Shown one piece after another: positions 1 to 9,267 of a DNA stretch of 64,000 bases (position 1 is its first letter; every line of letters begins with the position of its first letter). The DNA comes from Sphingobium scionense. GTDB taxonomy: Bacteria; Pseudomonadota; Alphaproteobacteria; Sphingomonadales; Sphingomonadaceae. A model generated the notes under the pieces. That model made no database searches. It was not told where the DNA came from and saw only the letters and a program-made list of their open reading frames with translations. A program made the translations under genes and the position numbers. The stretch lies in contig NZ_JACIEU010000019.1 in NCBI RefSeq assembly GCF_014197035.1, positions 1 through 64,000 on the forward strand, written 5' to 3'.

Positions 1-34
1 AAAATCCAGCCGGCTGCTTAAACCATCGAAATGA

Positions 35-95
35 GGGGTCCCTTTTAGACGCCGATCACCCCGCTAACGGGGTTCTTTTTGCACGCCGATCCACA
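35..95. mobile_element. Terminal repeats of a probable IS21-family element (element end)
   Basis: Two imperfect direct repeats lie head to tail, 35-58 and 69-93, with a 34-base period. Each has the shape GGGGTYCYTTTTnnACGCCGATC. Repeated terminal blocks of this kind, ending in CA, are typical of IS21-family elements, whose istA transposase binds several copies near each end. The last CA falls at 94-95, and directly after it the sequence becomes an Old Yellow Enzyme coding region that starts in the middle of the protein. The transposase genes would lie upstream of the window. The repeats are seen directly; the IS21 family is from memory of such ends and not confirmed. Confidence 0.6.
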
Positions 96-572
96 ACGCT
101 GGAGGAGATCCGCAAGGTGTGGCCGGAGCATCTACCGCTGACTGCGCGCTTCGGCGTCATCGAGTTCGACGGCGGCGATGAGGAGTCGCTGGTGGAATCG
201 ATCGCGCTGGTGAACGAATTCAAGGCCCGCGGGCTCGACATGCTTAACGTCAGCATCGGCTGCTCGACGATCGAGGGCAAGACGCCATGGGCAGAAGGCT
301 TCATGGCGCCCTATGCCGGCCGCCTGCGGCAGGAAACCGGCCTGCCGGTCGCAACCGCCTGGTGCATCGACGGGCCCGAGGTCGCCAATGCGGCGGTCGA
401 AAAGGGCGAACTCGATCTCGTCATGATCGCGCGTGCGCACTTGGCCGATCCGCATTATCCCTATGTCGCTGCGCAGGCACTTGGCGACAAGAAGCCGGCC
501 TGGGTGCTTCCCGCACCTTATGCCCACTGGCTGTCGCGCTATCGCGGCATTGGCAAGGCGGCTGCGCAATAA
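96..572 (+). pseudogene. 3' fragment of an Old Yellow Enzyme-type NADH:flavin oxidoreductase
   Basis: The encoded 158 residues match the C-terminal part of OYE-like TIM-barrel flavoenzymes. They start at the helix with IRKVWPE-LPL, then show a GLDMLNVSIG strand, the GLPVATAW strand, and the FMN-phosphate end DLVMIARAHLADPHYP. A full family member has about 340-400 residues; the flavin-binding N-terminal half is missing. The frame stays open upstream, but residues encoded before base 96 do not resemble the family and coincide with the insertion-element repeats. A GTG at 117 could start a short product, but half a barrel should not bind FMN. Intact relatives reduce C=C bonds of enones, which would fit the aromatic-catabolism setting. 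Confidence 0.75.
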
Positions 573-814
573 TCTGACCGCCGGGGAGGTCGAGGTTCGC
601 GCGGATCGCAGCGACTGCGCGCCAAGTCTCCCCTTGCGGACAATGTCCGACAGTTTCGAGCGCGGTGAGCCACCTCGGGTTACAGAGCGTGCATAGGGAT
701 GTATTTGCCCTAAACCGAGATATTGCTCCCGTTACACATGGACATGCCGCTTCGGATCATCTGCGACGCCTTTTTGACGCACGTCACTATCAGGCGCGCG
801 CGCCTCGTATCTAC

Positions 815-1408
815 TCAGCGCCGCAGCAGTCGGGTCACTGCGGTCTGAGCGCATGCTTCGTCCAAACCCTGGACGCCGCTCAGGGCGCCGCCGGACACCG
901 CGACGATGGCCAGGATCTTGCCGTCCCGCGACACGGGAAAGCCGCCGCCGCGCAAGACGCCGATCTCCGGGTCTGCTGCCGCTTCCGCTATCAACTGCGG
1001 ATTGCTCTTCGATTGCCTTTCCACCTCACCCGAGGCCATCGCGTAGCGGGCGACGATCCGCGCCTTGGTGCGCGCGATCAGTTGCGATCTTACGCCTGCG
1101 CCATCGCCCGATAACAGGACCACAGGCGCACCAACGTTATCGGCGATCAGCACGCTGACAGGGACATGCCGGGCAGCACAGTCTTGTTGCGCCGCTTGCG
1201 CCGCGGCAAGTGCCTCGTCGAGGGATGGCCCCGGTGCGCGCGGCAGATTTTTCGGCATGGCGGCGATTGTCGCGGCGAGCGAAGGTGCAGTCTGGACCGG
1301 GGCACCGTGCTCCTGTGCCGATATATGACCGGCGAGGCTGACAGTTGCGGCCAGCAGCAAGAGGCCGTTGCGATATGCATGGGTCATGATGGGGGCTTTC
1401 TTCGCCAT
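815..1408 (-). CDS. Secreted GlcG/HbpS-type heme-binding-family protein
   Basis: This 197-residue protein has an N-terminal signal peptide (basic start, then GLLLLAATVSLAGHISA), a short linker, and one GlcG/HbpS domain from about residue 65 to the end. Family marks are LDEALAAAQAAQ, VSVLIADNVGAPVVLLSGDGA, the RTKARIVARYAMASGE helix and the glycine-rich LRGGGFPV strand. Members bind heme or have unknown roles; several sit beside degradative operons. It is the last gene of the TonB receptor-hydrolase-esterase operon, and a GTG at 1417 overlaps the esterase stop, so translation is probably coupled. The start could be 1417, 1408 or 1387; 1408 gives a normal signal peptide. Export is inferred from the signal peptide; the ligand is unknown. 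Confidence 0.75.
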   Translation of the reverse strand: MAKKAPIMTHAYRNGLLLLAATVSLAGHISAQEHGAPVQTAPSLAATIAAMPKNLPRAPGPSLDEALAAAQAAQQDCAARHVPVSVLIADNVGAPVVLLSGDGAGVRSQLIARTKARIVARYAMASGEVERQSKSNPQLIAEAAADPEIGVLRGGGFPVSRDGKILAIVAVSGGALSGVQGLDEACAQTAVTRLLRR

Positions 1409-1413
1409 TGCGA

Positions 1414-3612
1414 TCACCAGGCTGGCTGGGTCGCGTAGAAGCGCTGCCAGAAGGCGATCTTGTCCGGTGATGCGACCGGGATGGCGCCGAAATGATCCCC
1501 CAGTTCCATCACCTGCGCACGGTGCGGGTCATAGGCCGGCCAGGTCGGCAGGCCCGGTCCATTGGGATTGCCGGTCTGGATGATGTTCGCCCAATAGCTG
1601 GACATGATGTCCGCGATGCGATGATCCTCCGCCGTCCACGGCACATCGGGCATCGCGTCGAGGCTGTTGAAGGCATAGGGGATTTCCGAGCCATGAAAGG
1701 CGCCGCGCAGGTCGTGCTGCGGGCCGGGCATAGCATGGGTCCAGAAATAGGTGTGGAGCGGCTGCTGGTTGCCCTTGCGCCACAGCGTGCCCCACAGCCA
1801 AGTCGAGATGCGGCTATTGTCGCGCGCCGATGCATTATTCTGCAGCGCAGCTTCATCGTCGGTCCGGGCGGGGTAGAGCTTCAGGAAATCATCCGCCAAT
1901 CCGCCGAACTTGCGCCGGGCCGCCGCCTGGAACTGGGCGACGGTGACGCTGGTCTGCGGCATGCCGGCGCGGGGCGGCGTGGTGCTGGCGCGCAACGTGG
2001 CAAAGGCGGTTTCGGGCACCGCGCCGGTCTCGTCCTTGTTGTTGCCCGCGACATAGGCGACCGGCTGCTGGCTGCCGGCCTGATAGCTGTCCCAATAATT
2101 GCGGGGCAGCACCCAGCCATCCACCACCGGGCGGAACAGCGGCGGCTTGCCGTCGCTGCCGGTCTCGACGCTGGCGTCGATCGTCGCGCTGCCTTCGATC
2201 AGCTTCTGCCAGGGCATGGCGCGCAGATCCGCGAGGCTGGTCGCGCCATGCGCCTGCGCATAATCCTGTCCCGCCGCCTCCGCGCTCTTGAGCGGCCGCC
2301 AGGAAACGGAGAGATAGCGCAGTTCCGTGTCGCGCGGATAACGGGCATGGCTCTGGGCTATGCCCGCGCGGAACAGCCCCTTGGCGAGCGGCGACAAAGT
2401 GAGGAAACCGACCGAGCCGGCCCCGGCCGACTGGCCGCCGATCGTCACCTTGCTCGGATCGCCGCCAAAGGCCGCGATATTCCGCTGCACCCATTGCAGC
2501 GCGGCGATATCGTCGAGCAGGCCATAATTGCCCGATGCGTCATGGCCCGATTCCCTGCTAAGTTCTGGCGTGGCGAGGAAGCCCAGCACGCCGACGCGAT
2601 AGTTGAAGGTGACGACGACCACGCCCTTGCGCGCCAGCGCTTCGCCATCGAATTGCGGGCTGGCGCCGGTGCCGCCGATGAAGCCGCCGCCATAGATCCA
2701 GACATAGACCGGGCGTTTTTCGCCGTCGCCCGGCTTGGCGCCGGTCCAGATGTTGAGGCTCAAACAATCCTCGCTCTGCTCCAGCCCCTTGGCCATTTCG
2801 CCGCCCGGTTGCGGGCAAGCGGGGCCGAAGCGATCGGCATTGCGCACGCCGTTCCAGGCAAGGGGCGCGGCGGGCGCGCGCCAGCGCAGCGGGCCGACCG
2901 GCGGGGCGGCATAGGGAATGCCCCTGAACACCGAAATCGACGGATCGCGGCCGACCGCGCCGGTCAGCAGGCCGGTCTCGACCCTGATCGGTCCCGGTGC
3001 GGACGCCGGTTTGCGACTGTAGCCGACCAGATCGCCCGACGCGAGGACATGGCCCTGCATGGCCTGTTTGAGCGCGTCGAAGCTGGGCGGGATATCGAAG
3101 GTCAGAACGGTGTCCAGCGCGAAGACCTGCACATGATAGGCGTGCCGATCGGTGTCATGGGCGTGGGGGCCGGCATAGGGCGCGGCGGCGCCATGGACAT
3201 TGGGCCCATAATGGCTGCCCGCCGGCGGCGCGGCCATGGCTTGCGGCAATGATAGGGTGTTTGCCGGGACATTGTAGAGCGTCAGTTGGATGCTGGTGCC
3301 GGCCTGCGGATCGGCCGGGTTCAACTGGCCCTGCATGACGATGGCATAGCTGCGCGTCCCCCTTGGACCGGCGCTCCATATCAGGCCCGGAAAGCGATTG
3401 TCGCCATATTGGGTGTTGGCGATCGGTATGCCGCTTCCGGTGGTGAAGGACGGGCTGGTCACCTGCAAATGCTGGCCCGCGCCGATCGCCGCAATCAGCA
3501 ATTGCCGGTCATGGCCGATGCTGGTGGGCATCGGCTGGGCCGTGGCGGCCACGATGCTCAGCGTCATCGCGGCTAGGCTCACCAGTGCGATGCGAGAATG
3601 TGCCAATGTCAT
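1414..3612 (-). CDS. Secreted fusion protein: PEBP (YbhB-like) domain plus type-B carboxylesterase
   Basis: A 732-residue protein with two domains. After a signal peptide (residues 1-25, ending ATAQ), residues about 40-200 look like a YbhB/PEBP fold: LIWSAGPRGTRSYAIVM, LYNVPAN, a proline/glycine loop, HAYHVQVFALD and MQGHVLASGDLVG. Residues about 208-732 are a carboxylesterase type B: FRGIPYAAPPVGPLRW, EDCLSLNIW, the oxyanion-hole YGGGF and the nucleophile GQSAGAGS (Ser395). Such esterases hydrolyse carboxylic esters, here probably in the periplasm. The start at 3612 was chosen because a GAGGGA ribosome site precedes it and it gives a signal peptide; upstream residues read as non-coding. That ribosome site lies over the stop of the preceding hydrolase gene, indicating one operon. 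The fusion itself is unusual. Confidence 0.85.
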   Translation of the reverse strand: MTLAHSRIALVSLAAMTLSIVAATAQPMPTSIGHDRQLLIAAIGAGQHLQVTSPSFTTGSGIPIANTQYGDNRFPGLIWSAGPRGTRSYAIVMQGQLNPADPQAGTSIQLTLYNVPANTLSLPQAMAAPPAGSHYGPNVHGAAAPYAGPHAHDTDRHAYHVQVFALDTVLTFDIPPSFDALKQAMQGHVLASGDLVGYSRKPASAPGPIRVETGLLTGAVGRDPSISVFRGIPYAAPPVGPLRWRAPAAPLAWNGVRNADRFGPACPQPGGEMAKGLEQSEDCLSLNIWTGAKPGDGEKRPVYVWIYGGGFIGGTGASPQFDGEALARKGVVVVTFNYRVGVLGFLATPELSRESGHDASGNYGLLDDIAALQWVQRNIAAFGGDPSKVTIGGQSAGAGSVGFLTLSPLAKGLFRAGIAQSHARYPRDTELRYLSVSWRPLKSAEAAGQDYAQAHGATSLADLRAMPWQKLIEGSATIDASVETGSDGKPPLFRPVVDGWVLPRNYWDSYQAGSQQPVAYVAGNNKDETGAVPETAFATLRASTTPPRAGMPQTSVTVAQFQAAARRKFGGLADDFLKLYPARTDDEAALQNNASARDNSRISTWLWGTLWRKGNQQPLHTYFWTHAMPGPQHDLRGAFHGSEIPYAFNSLDAMPDVPWTAEDHRIADIMSSYWANIIQTGNPNGPGLPTWPAYDPHRAQVMELGDHFGAIPVASPDKIAFWQRFYATQPAW

Positions 3613-3622
3613 GCCGTTTCCC

Positions 3623-4996
3623 TCACTGCGCCGTCGGCGCAAAGCGGCCGGGCTTGGCCAGCCAGCCGTCAATATGGTCATAGGTGGTCTTGAGCGTGTC
3701 GCCATAGGCGCCCGGCACCGGCTCGCACTTGGTGCAGGTCGTATACATGTGGGTCGCCCCCTCGACGAAGGCGATCGACTTGTCCTTGCTGCGGGCGAGA
3801 TTGTAGATCGTCTCGGCCGCCAGATATTCCCAATGGCCGGTCATGCCCATCACCAGCAGCGGCGCGCCGATGCCCTGCACATTGCCCGGCGGGCTGGCAT
3901 AGGTCGACGTCCATTCCACGCCATGCACGCCGGTCGCGTCATAGCCAAAATCCGGGCCGGTGCGGATCGCATAATTGTTGAGATAGTTGCGCACCGTGGT
4001 CTTGAGCGCCCCGCGCATCAGCGATGGCGTCATGCTGCGGATATTTTCCGGCACGCGCACGGTCGGGACGACGCCCGTCGTCACCCGGCCATCGGCGTGG
4101 AGCAGGGGCCAGACCTGCCGCGTATGCGCCATCAGCCGGACATCCTGTGAGAAGAGCTTGTTGTTGCTGCCCAGCAGGATCGCGCCGGGCACCACATAGG
4201 GGGCATCGTCGGCGAAGGGGCCTTTGCCCGCCTCAATATCGGCCAGCATCGCCTGCGCGCGGGCGAGCAGCGCGTTGTTGCGGCGCCCCTCTGCCTGGAG
4301 GAAGGCGCGGGTGAAGGCCGCCGAATAGGCGGAGCCGGTCGGCCGGAAGCCATTGGCAGGATCATACATGTCGAGTGCAGGATCGATCGCCATGCCGCCG
4401 GCCTCGTCCCGCACGGCGGGATCGATGCTGAACAAGGTCATCGCGGCCAGGCCCCAGTTGGAATCGACCAGCATCAGCCCGTCCGCCGCCGGCAGGCCGG
4501 CCAGCGTGTCGGGGCATTTCCAGATCCGGTCGGCCGACTGGCAGGCCTTCACGCCCTGTTCGGCGATCATCTGATAGGCGCTCATGATCGTGCCGCCGCC
4601 GCTATGGCCCAGCAGCACGACTTGCTCGACGCCGGGCTGCTGGCGTAGCCAGGCGACCCCGGCCTTGATCTCCAGCACTATCTGGTCGAGCACGCCATCA
4701 TTGGAGACGCCCGACTTGCTGGTGGAATTATTGGCGCACAGCACCCGATAGCCACGCTGCGCCAGTTCGGTGCAGCCTGAAAAGCTCAGATAATCGGCGG
4801 AGGAGTGCATGATGAGCACGGCCGTACCGGCCTTGGCGCTGGGCGCGGTCGGTTCATAATAGGCACCCGGCACGCCCGGTGCCAGATGGACGAAGCTGGT
4901 GCGGATGGCCGGGGCCTGCTGCGCCTGTGCCGGCTGGCCCCCGGTAAGGGCCAGCGCGGACAGCAGGGCAAGGGCGGTTGCCTTGATCGGGCGCAT
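3623..4996 (-). CDS. Secreted alpha/beta hydrolase
   Basis: A 457-residue protein with a cleavable signal peptide (ATALALLSALALTGGQPAQAQ). The alpha/beta-hydrolase core shows GTAVLIMHSS after strand 3, the nucleophile elbow VVLLGHSGGG with Ser132, a long lid of about 200 residues, and a C-terminal strand GAPLLVMGMTGHWEY followed by the likely catalytic His in GATHMYTTC. Two cysteines near that His (CTKC) may form a disulfide, fitting a periplasmic or extracellular enzyme. It is 7 bases downstream of the TonB receptor and just ahead of the esterase fusion, so it probably attacks the compound taken up by that receptor. The substrate cannot be read from the sequence; an ester or lactone is likely from context. 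Confidence 0.8.
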   Translation of the reverse strand: MRPIKATALALLSALALTGGQPAQAQQAPAIRTSFVHLAPGVPGAYYEPTAPSAKAGTAVLIMHSSADYLSFSGCTELAQRGYRVLCANNSTSKSGVSNDGVLDQIVLEIKAGVAWLRQQPGVEQVVLLGHSGGGTIMSAYQMIAEQGVKACQSADRIWKCPDTLAGLPAADGLMLVDSNWGLAAMTLFSIDPAVRDEAGGMAIDPALDMYDPANGFRPTGSAYSAAFTRAFLQAEGRRNNALLARAQAMLADIEAGKGPFADDAPYVVPGAILLGSNNKLFSQDVRLMAHTRQVWPLLHADGRVTTGVVPTVRVPENIRSMTPSLMRGALKTTVRNYLNNYAIRTGPDFGYDATGVHGVEWTSTYASPPGNVQGIGAPLLVMGMTGHWEYLAAETIYNLARSKDKSIAFVEGATHMYTTCTKCEPVPGAYGDTLKTTYDHIDGWLAKPGRFAPTAQ

Positions 4997-5003
4997 GGTC
5001 GGA

Positions 5004-7856
5004 TCAGCCCTTGATGCGGAAGCCGATCATGAAGGCACGGCCGGTCGGGTCATCGGAAAATTCATAGGAGGCTCCGGCCGATGTCGTGCCGCTATAATAG
5101 CCGCTCAGCGGTGGCTTGGCGTCGAACAGGTTGGTGACGCTGAAATAGAGCGCGCTGTCCGCCATCTTCCAGCTCGCCCCGGTGTTGAGCGTGACCGTCA
5201 GGTTGGTGGTGGCGAAATCCTTCACATATTCCTGGCCGTCGGCGAAGACATGGGACGCGACGCCGCTGCGGCGGAATTTGTTGCGATAGCGCTCGAACAG
5301 ATCGATCGAGACAGTGTCGTTCGGCTTGAAGTTGATGAAGCCGGCCAGCGTCACGCTGGGGCTGGGCATCAGACCGTTGAGGCCCCAGCCGGCACCGCCC
5401 TGGTCGATGGTCGGGATGCCGGGCTGCTCATAATAGATATGCGGCTGATAATTGACCATCAGGCGCAGGTTGAGCGGATGGCTGCCGATATGAGTGGCAT
5501 AGTCGGCCTCGCCGTCGATGCCCCAGGTCTTCACCTTCGCGATATTATAGGGCTGGATATAATAGGCCGTCGCATTGCCCGATGCATCGCGCTGGATCAG
5601 CGAGCAGTAGATCGACGATCCGCCGCTGTCGACGCAGCCCTTCTGCACGGCCGCGTTGAAGCCCTGGATCACCGAAATCGCGTTGCTGACGACGGTGTGG
5701 TAATAATCGGCGGTCAGCGTCAGCCCCGGCACGAAGTCGGGTTTCAGCACGATGCCGGCGGTATAGGTCTTGCCCACTTCCGCCGTCAGGTTCGGATTGC
5801 CCATGTTGATCGAGGGCAGATAGGCGGTGACGTTCGGTGTCTTGGTCGTGTCGGTATAATTGCCATAGACCGTCGTGACCGGCTGGAAGAGGTCATAGAG
5901 GGTGGGCGCGCGGATATCGCGGGAGGCTGTGCCGCGCAGCTTGATCTGGTCATTCACTTCCCACACGCCGCCGACCTTCCAGGTCGTGTAATGGCCGCTG
6001 GTGCTATAGTCGGTATAGCGTGCCGCGCCGTTCAGCGTCAGCGACTTGGCGAAGGCGACATCCTTCAGCAGCGGGATTTCGACCTCGATCGCGGCTTCCT
6101 TCACGCTCTGCGATACGGTGTCGCTGTTGGGGAAGGTGGTCGGGTAGAGCACGGTGGCGCTGGTGCAGTTGTAGCGCAGGCCGGTGCAGTCGGCGAGGTC
6201 GGTCGGCAGCACGCTGCTCGCCGCATTGAAGCGCTGCTTGCGCCATTCGCCCGACAGCGCGACATTGACCGGCCCGGCCCAGGTATCGAACACCGGGCCG
6301 CTGATCGACACGTCAGCCGAATCCTGGATCGTGTGGGTGATGAAGACCGCCTTGCCCAGCACATAGTCGAGCGCTGCCGAACTGGCGGAGTTCGCACCGA
6401 ACAGATTGAGCGGGACGCAGTCGCCATAGGCGGACGGGTTGGTCAGCGATGCCTGGCAGACGATCTGCCCGGTCGTCGGGCTGACCACCGCATCCAGCGC
6501 GGCCGCCAGCTTCTGGTTGTTGGGCATATTGTCGACCGTGGTCTGTAGCCGCGAATAGCCATGGGTGTAGGTGGCGTTCCACTTGAAGTCCGCCAGCGAC
6601 CCTTCGATGCCGACATTGCCATAATATTGGTTGGTCTTTGACGACGCCTCGATGCGCGGCGCGCCGCTCAATATCTCGTTCATGGTGAAGGTGCCGGCGC
6701 CGGCCAGCGCCGCCTGCGCGGCAGGCGACAGGAAGGCGTTGCTGCTGCTGAAGGTCAGGCCGGTCAGCTGGTTCCAGCCGGTATAGCTGGTGTTCTTCTT
6801 GATGTTGGCCGCGCCCTGGACATAGACATGGATGTCGTCGGTCAGATCATAGTCGAACCGGGCAAAGGCCTGGGTGCCGCGCGAGGGCGAGGACATGGAG
6901 CTGTTCTGATAGGCGCCGTCGCCGCCGATCTGGCAGCAGGAGGAACCCGATGCGGTGCCGGCGACGAAGGGCACAATGCTGCCATTGTCATCGAACCTTT
7001 TGCCGCGCTGGGCGCCGTTGGTGATGTAACCGCCGAATGTGTAGGTCGCCAGGCGCACGTCGGTCGCCAGATAATAGGGGTTGGCGGCCGTGCCGGCGCC
7101 CTGCATCGCGGCCAGATTGTCCCAGCTGCGGTCATAGGCGCGGTTGAGGATGCCGTCATATTCGCGATGCTGGACGCTCGCCTCGAAATGGCCGCGCTCG
7201 CCGACCTTGAAGCCGAAGGCGCCGCCAATGTCGCGGGTCGCGGCGTCGCCGCGCTGCGAGATGCCGGCCTCGGCATGGGCGCGGAAGCCGTCGAAATTGC
7301 GGTTGAGGACATAGTTGACCACGCCCGACACCGCGTCCGAACCATAGACGGCGGACACGCCGCCAGTGACGACGTCAACGCGGCTGACCAGCTCCTGCGG
7401 GATCAGGTCGACATCGACCGTGGAATTGTAGAGCGTCGGCGGAATGCGGTGGCCGTCGAACAGAACCAGCGTGCGATAGGAACCCAGGTTGCGCAGGTTC
7501 AGCACATTGGCCGCGCCATTGCCGCCCTGCACGCCGGTGGCGTTGGAACCGGGATTGCTGAACTGGTTGCGCGATCCTGAAAAGACCGGAAGATTGTTGA
7601 GCGCGTCGGAAATGGTGCCAGCGGGGGCGGCGGCCGACAGCGTCTCGGTCGACACGGTGGTCAGCGGCGTCGGGCTGGCCGATCCATTGCGGATGATGCG
7701 CGATCCGGTGACGACGATATCGGCCGAACTGACATCCTTGGCAGCGTTGTCTTGCGCCGGCGCAGTCGGCGCTTCCTCTTGCGCCATGGCTGTCCCAGCC
7801 AGGCCCAGCAGGCTCGCGCTCGCCAGCAGTCGGCAAAAACTGAGATGCGATCTCAT
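5004..7856 (-). CDS. TonB-dependent outer-membrane receptor (first of three)
   Basis: A 950-residue outer-membrane active transporter. It has a signal peptide (LLASASLLGLAGTAMA), a TonB box (ADIVVTG, about residues 46-52), a plug domain with SDALNNLPVF, LNLRNLGSYRTLVLFDGHR and GGVSAVYGSDAVSGVVNYVLN, and a long beta-barrel ending in an aromatic-rich strand (GRAFMIGFRIKG). The plug resembles the large sphingomonad and xanthomonad receptors that import plant-derived or aromatic substrates rather than classic siderophore receptors. It is the first gene of an operon with a secreted hydrolase, an esterase fusion and a GlcG-like protein. A divergent lactonase-like gene lies about 250 bases upstream. 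A Cys pair (SSCCQ) is present in the barrel. Confidence 0.9.
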   Translation of the reverse strand: MRSHLSFCRLLASASLLGLAGTAMAQEEAPTAPAQDNAAKDVSSADIVVTGSRIIRNGSASPTPLTTVSTETLSAAAPAGTISDALNNLPVFSGSRNQFSNPGSNATGVQGGNGAANVLNLRNLGSYRTLVLFDGHRIPPTLYNSTVDVDLIPQELVSRVDVVTGGVSAVYGSDAVSGVVNYVLNRNFDGFRAHAEAGISQRGDAATRDIGGAFGFKVGERGHFEASVQHREYDGILNRAYDRSWDNLAAMQGAGTAANPYYLATDVRLATYTFGGYITNGAQRGKRFDDNGSIVPFVAGTASGSSCCQIGGDGAYQNSSMSSPSRGTQAFARFDYDLTDDIHVYVQGAANIKKNTSYTGWNQLTGLTFSSSNAFLSPAAQAALAGAGTFTMNEILSGAPRIEASSKTNQYYGNVGIEGSLADFKWNATYTHGYSRLQTTVDNMPNNQKLAAALDAVVSPTTGQIVCQASLTNPSAYGDCVPLNLFGANSASSAALDYVLGKAVFITHTIQDSADVSISGPVFDTWAGPVNVALSGEWRKQRFNAASSVLPTDLADCTGLRYNCTSATVLYPTTFPNSDTVSQSVKEAAIEVEIPLLKDVAFAKSLTLNGAARYTDYSTSGHYTTWKVGGVWEVNDQIKLRGTASRDIRAPTLYDLFQPVTTVYGNYTDTTKTPNVTAYLPSINMGNPNLTAEVGKTYTAGIVLKPDFVPGLTLTADYYHTVVSNAISVIQGFNAAVQKGCVDSGGSSIYCSLIQRDASGNATAYYIQPYNIAKVKTWGIDGEADYATHIGSHPLNLRLMVNYQPHIYYEQPGIPTIDQGGAGWGLNGLMPSPSVTLAGFINFKPNDTVSIDLFERYRNKFRRSGVASHVFADGQEYVKDFATTNLTVTLNTGASWKMADSALYFSVTNLFDAKPPLSGYYSGTTSAGASYEFSDDPTGRAFMIGFRIKG

Positions 7857-7970
7857 GACAATCCTCTCCTGAAATTTCCCTGTCGAGGATGACCGGAACA
7901 GTCATCAAAGCGGGATTCGACATGATCCTGATGCCATGATGGGACTGAGCCGAGGGTATATCTTCCTTGC

Positions 7971-7993
7971 CCGGCGAAATAAGTTTTGGGGCG
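7971..7993 (-). promoter_or_regulatory. Candidate operator copy upstream of the TonB receptor
   Basis: Read on the minus strand this contains AAAACTTATTTCGCC, close to the repeats upstream of the catabolic operon (AAAACCTATCGCC, AAAACTTATCAC). It lies about 115-137 bases upstream of the receptor start and in the divergent region shared with the lactonase gene. One degenerate copy can arise by chance, so this is only suggestive. Confidence 0.25.
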
Positions 7994-8110
7994 CCCATGA
8001 CGCTACGGATTCCATTCATGGGCCGATACCAATGCCAATTATCGCCCTTTCGATCGCCCTCGCCCGGACGCGCACGCTAGGCTAGGCGATTGCATCGGAA
8101 AGGGAGACGG

Positions 8111-9253
8111 ATGGACCGGCGTCATTTCATCATCATGGGACTGGCAACCCTGCTGTCGCGGCCCGTCGCGACGGCGACGACCGGCAAAGCGCGCGATCCG
8201 ATGCGGCTTTATATCGGCACGCAGGGCAGTGGACCGGGGCAGGGGATATGGACCGCCCACTTCGATTCCGCGAGCGGCACCCTCAGCGACCTGCATCTGG
8301 CGGCCGAGGTCGAGCGCCCCACCTGGCTGGTGGGCGATCCGAACCGGCCATTGCTCTATGCCGTCAGCGAGACCGGCAATGACGGACAGACACAAGGCGG
8401 CGTGCTGGGCTTTGCCATCTATCCGGCCAGTGGTGCGCTGACGCCGCTGGGGCGTGTCGATTCCGGGGGCAGCGGCGCGACGCATCTGTCGCTCGATCCG
8501 GCGTCACGCACGTTGTTCGTGGCCAATTACGGCTCAGGACAGGTGGCGGCGATCGCCCTGAAGCCCGACCGTTCGCCCGATGCCGTACAATCGCTCCAGA
8601 CCCATGCCGGGTCGGGGCCGCACCGGCGCCAGAAGGGGCCGCATGCCCATGCGGCGGTGATCGACCCCAGCGGCCGCTATCTCCTCTCGCCCGATCTGGG
8701 GGCGGACCGGCTGTTCCTCTCCCGTTTCGATTCCAAGACGCGCGCGCTGACGGCGCTTGCGCCGATCGTCTTCCCGCCCGGATCGGGGCCGCGCCATCTG
8801 GTCTTCTCGCCCGATGGCCGCTTCGCCTTCCTCAACACCGAACTGACCGGGGAGGTCTATGCCTATCGCTGGGATGCGCGGCGCGGCGTCCTGACGCAGA
8901 CGGCGCGGGTCGCGCTCGACGCGCCCGACTTTGCCGGCACGCGCAGCGCGTCGGAACTGGCGGTGTCGGCCGATGGCCGCTTCCTCTATGTCGCCAATCG
9001 CGGCGCCAACCTGCTCCACCTCTTCGCCATCGACCGCCGGAGCGGCGCGCTCACCGAACAGCAGCGGATCGATTGCGGCGGGCGCGGGCCGTGGAGCTTC
9101 GGTCTCGACCCCACCGGCCGCTGGCTGATCGTCGCCAACCAGGCCTCGGGCAATCTCTCGATCTTCGCGGTCGATCGCGCGACCGGCAAGCTCAGCCTCA
9201 CGGCCAACAGCCTGGCCGTCGACAAGCCGGTGGCGATCGCCTTCTTCCCCTGA
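8111..9253 (+). CDS. Tat-exported lactonase-family seven-bladed beta-propeller (6-phosphogluconolactonase-like)
   Basis: A 380-residue protein. The N-terminus has twin arginines (DRRHFIIMGLATLLS), so Tat export or a membrane anchor is likely. The rest is a lactonase (Pgl/YbhE-like) propeller: repeated blades with the pattern PSGRYLLSPDLGADRL, SPDGRFAFLNTELTGEVYAY, SADGRFLYVANRGANLLHLF and DPTGRWLIVANQASGNLSIF. Cytosolic family members hydrolyse 6-phosphogluconolactone; exported ones more often act on other lactones or muconolactone-like compounds. The start at 8111 follows an AAGGGAGA ribosome site, better than a TTG at 8090. It is divergent from the TonB receptor and followed by a strong terminator, so it is a single-gene unit. 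The substrate is inferred, not shown. Confidence 0.8.
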   Translation: MDRRHFIIMGLATLLSRPVATATTGKARDPMRLYIGTQGSGPGQGIWTAHFDSASGTLSDLHLAAEVERPTWLVGDPNRPLLYAVSETGNDGQTQGGVLGFAIYPASGALTPLGRVDSGGSGATHLSLDPASRTLFVANYGSGQVAAIALKPDRSPDAVQSLQTHAGSGPHRRQKGPHAHAAVIDPSGRYLLSPDLGADRLFLSRFDSKTRALTALAPIVFPPGSGPRHLVFSPDGRFAFLNTELTGEVYAYRWDARRGVLTQTARVALDAPDFAGTRSASELAVSADGRFLYVANRGANLLHLFAIDRRSGALTEQQRIDCGGRGPWSFGLDPTGRWLIVANQASGNLSIFAVDRATGKLSLTANSLAVDKPVAIAFFP

Positions 9254-9267
9254 TCCAGCGCGCGAAA

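Noticed and set aside
793..806. AGGCGCGCGCGCCT palindrome after the GlcG-like gene
   Set aside because: Considered as a terminator, but there is no T-run and the alternating GC is low in complexity.
1492..3252. Long plus-strand open frame opposite the esterase fusion gene
   Set aside because: It is antisense to a gene with clear esterase and PEBP motifs, has no ribosome site, and its residues are a biased Arg/Ala/Gly mix with no family resemblance; high GC creates such frames.
4899..6548. 549-codon plus-strand frame opposite the first TonB receptor
   Set aside because: Antisense to the receptor with recognisable TonB box and plug; composition typical of a GC-rich shadow frame.
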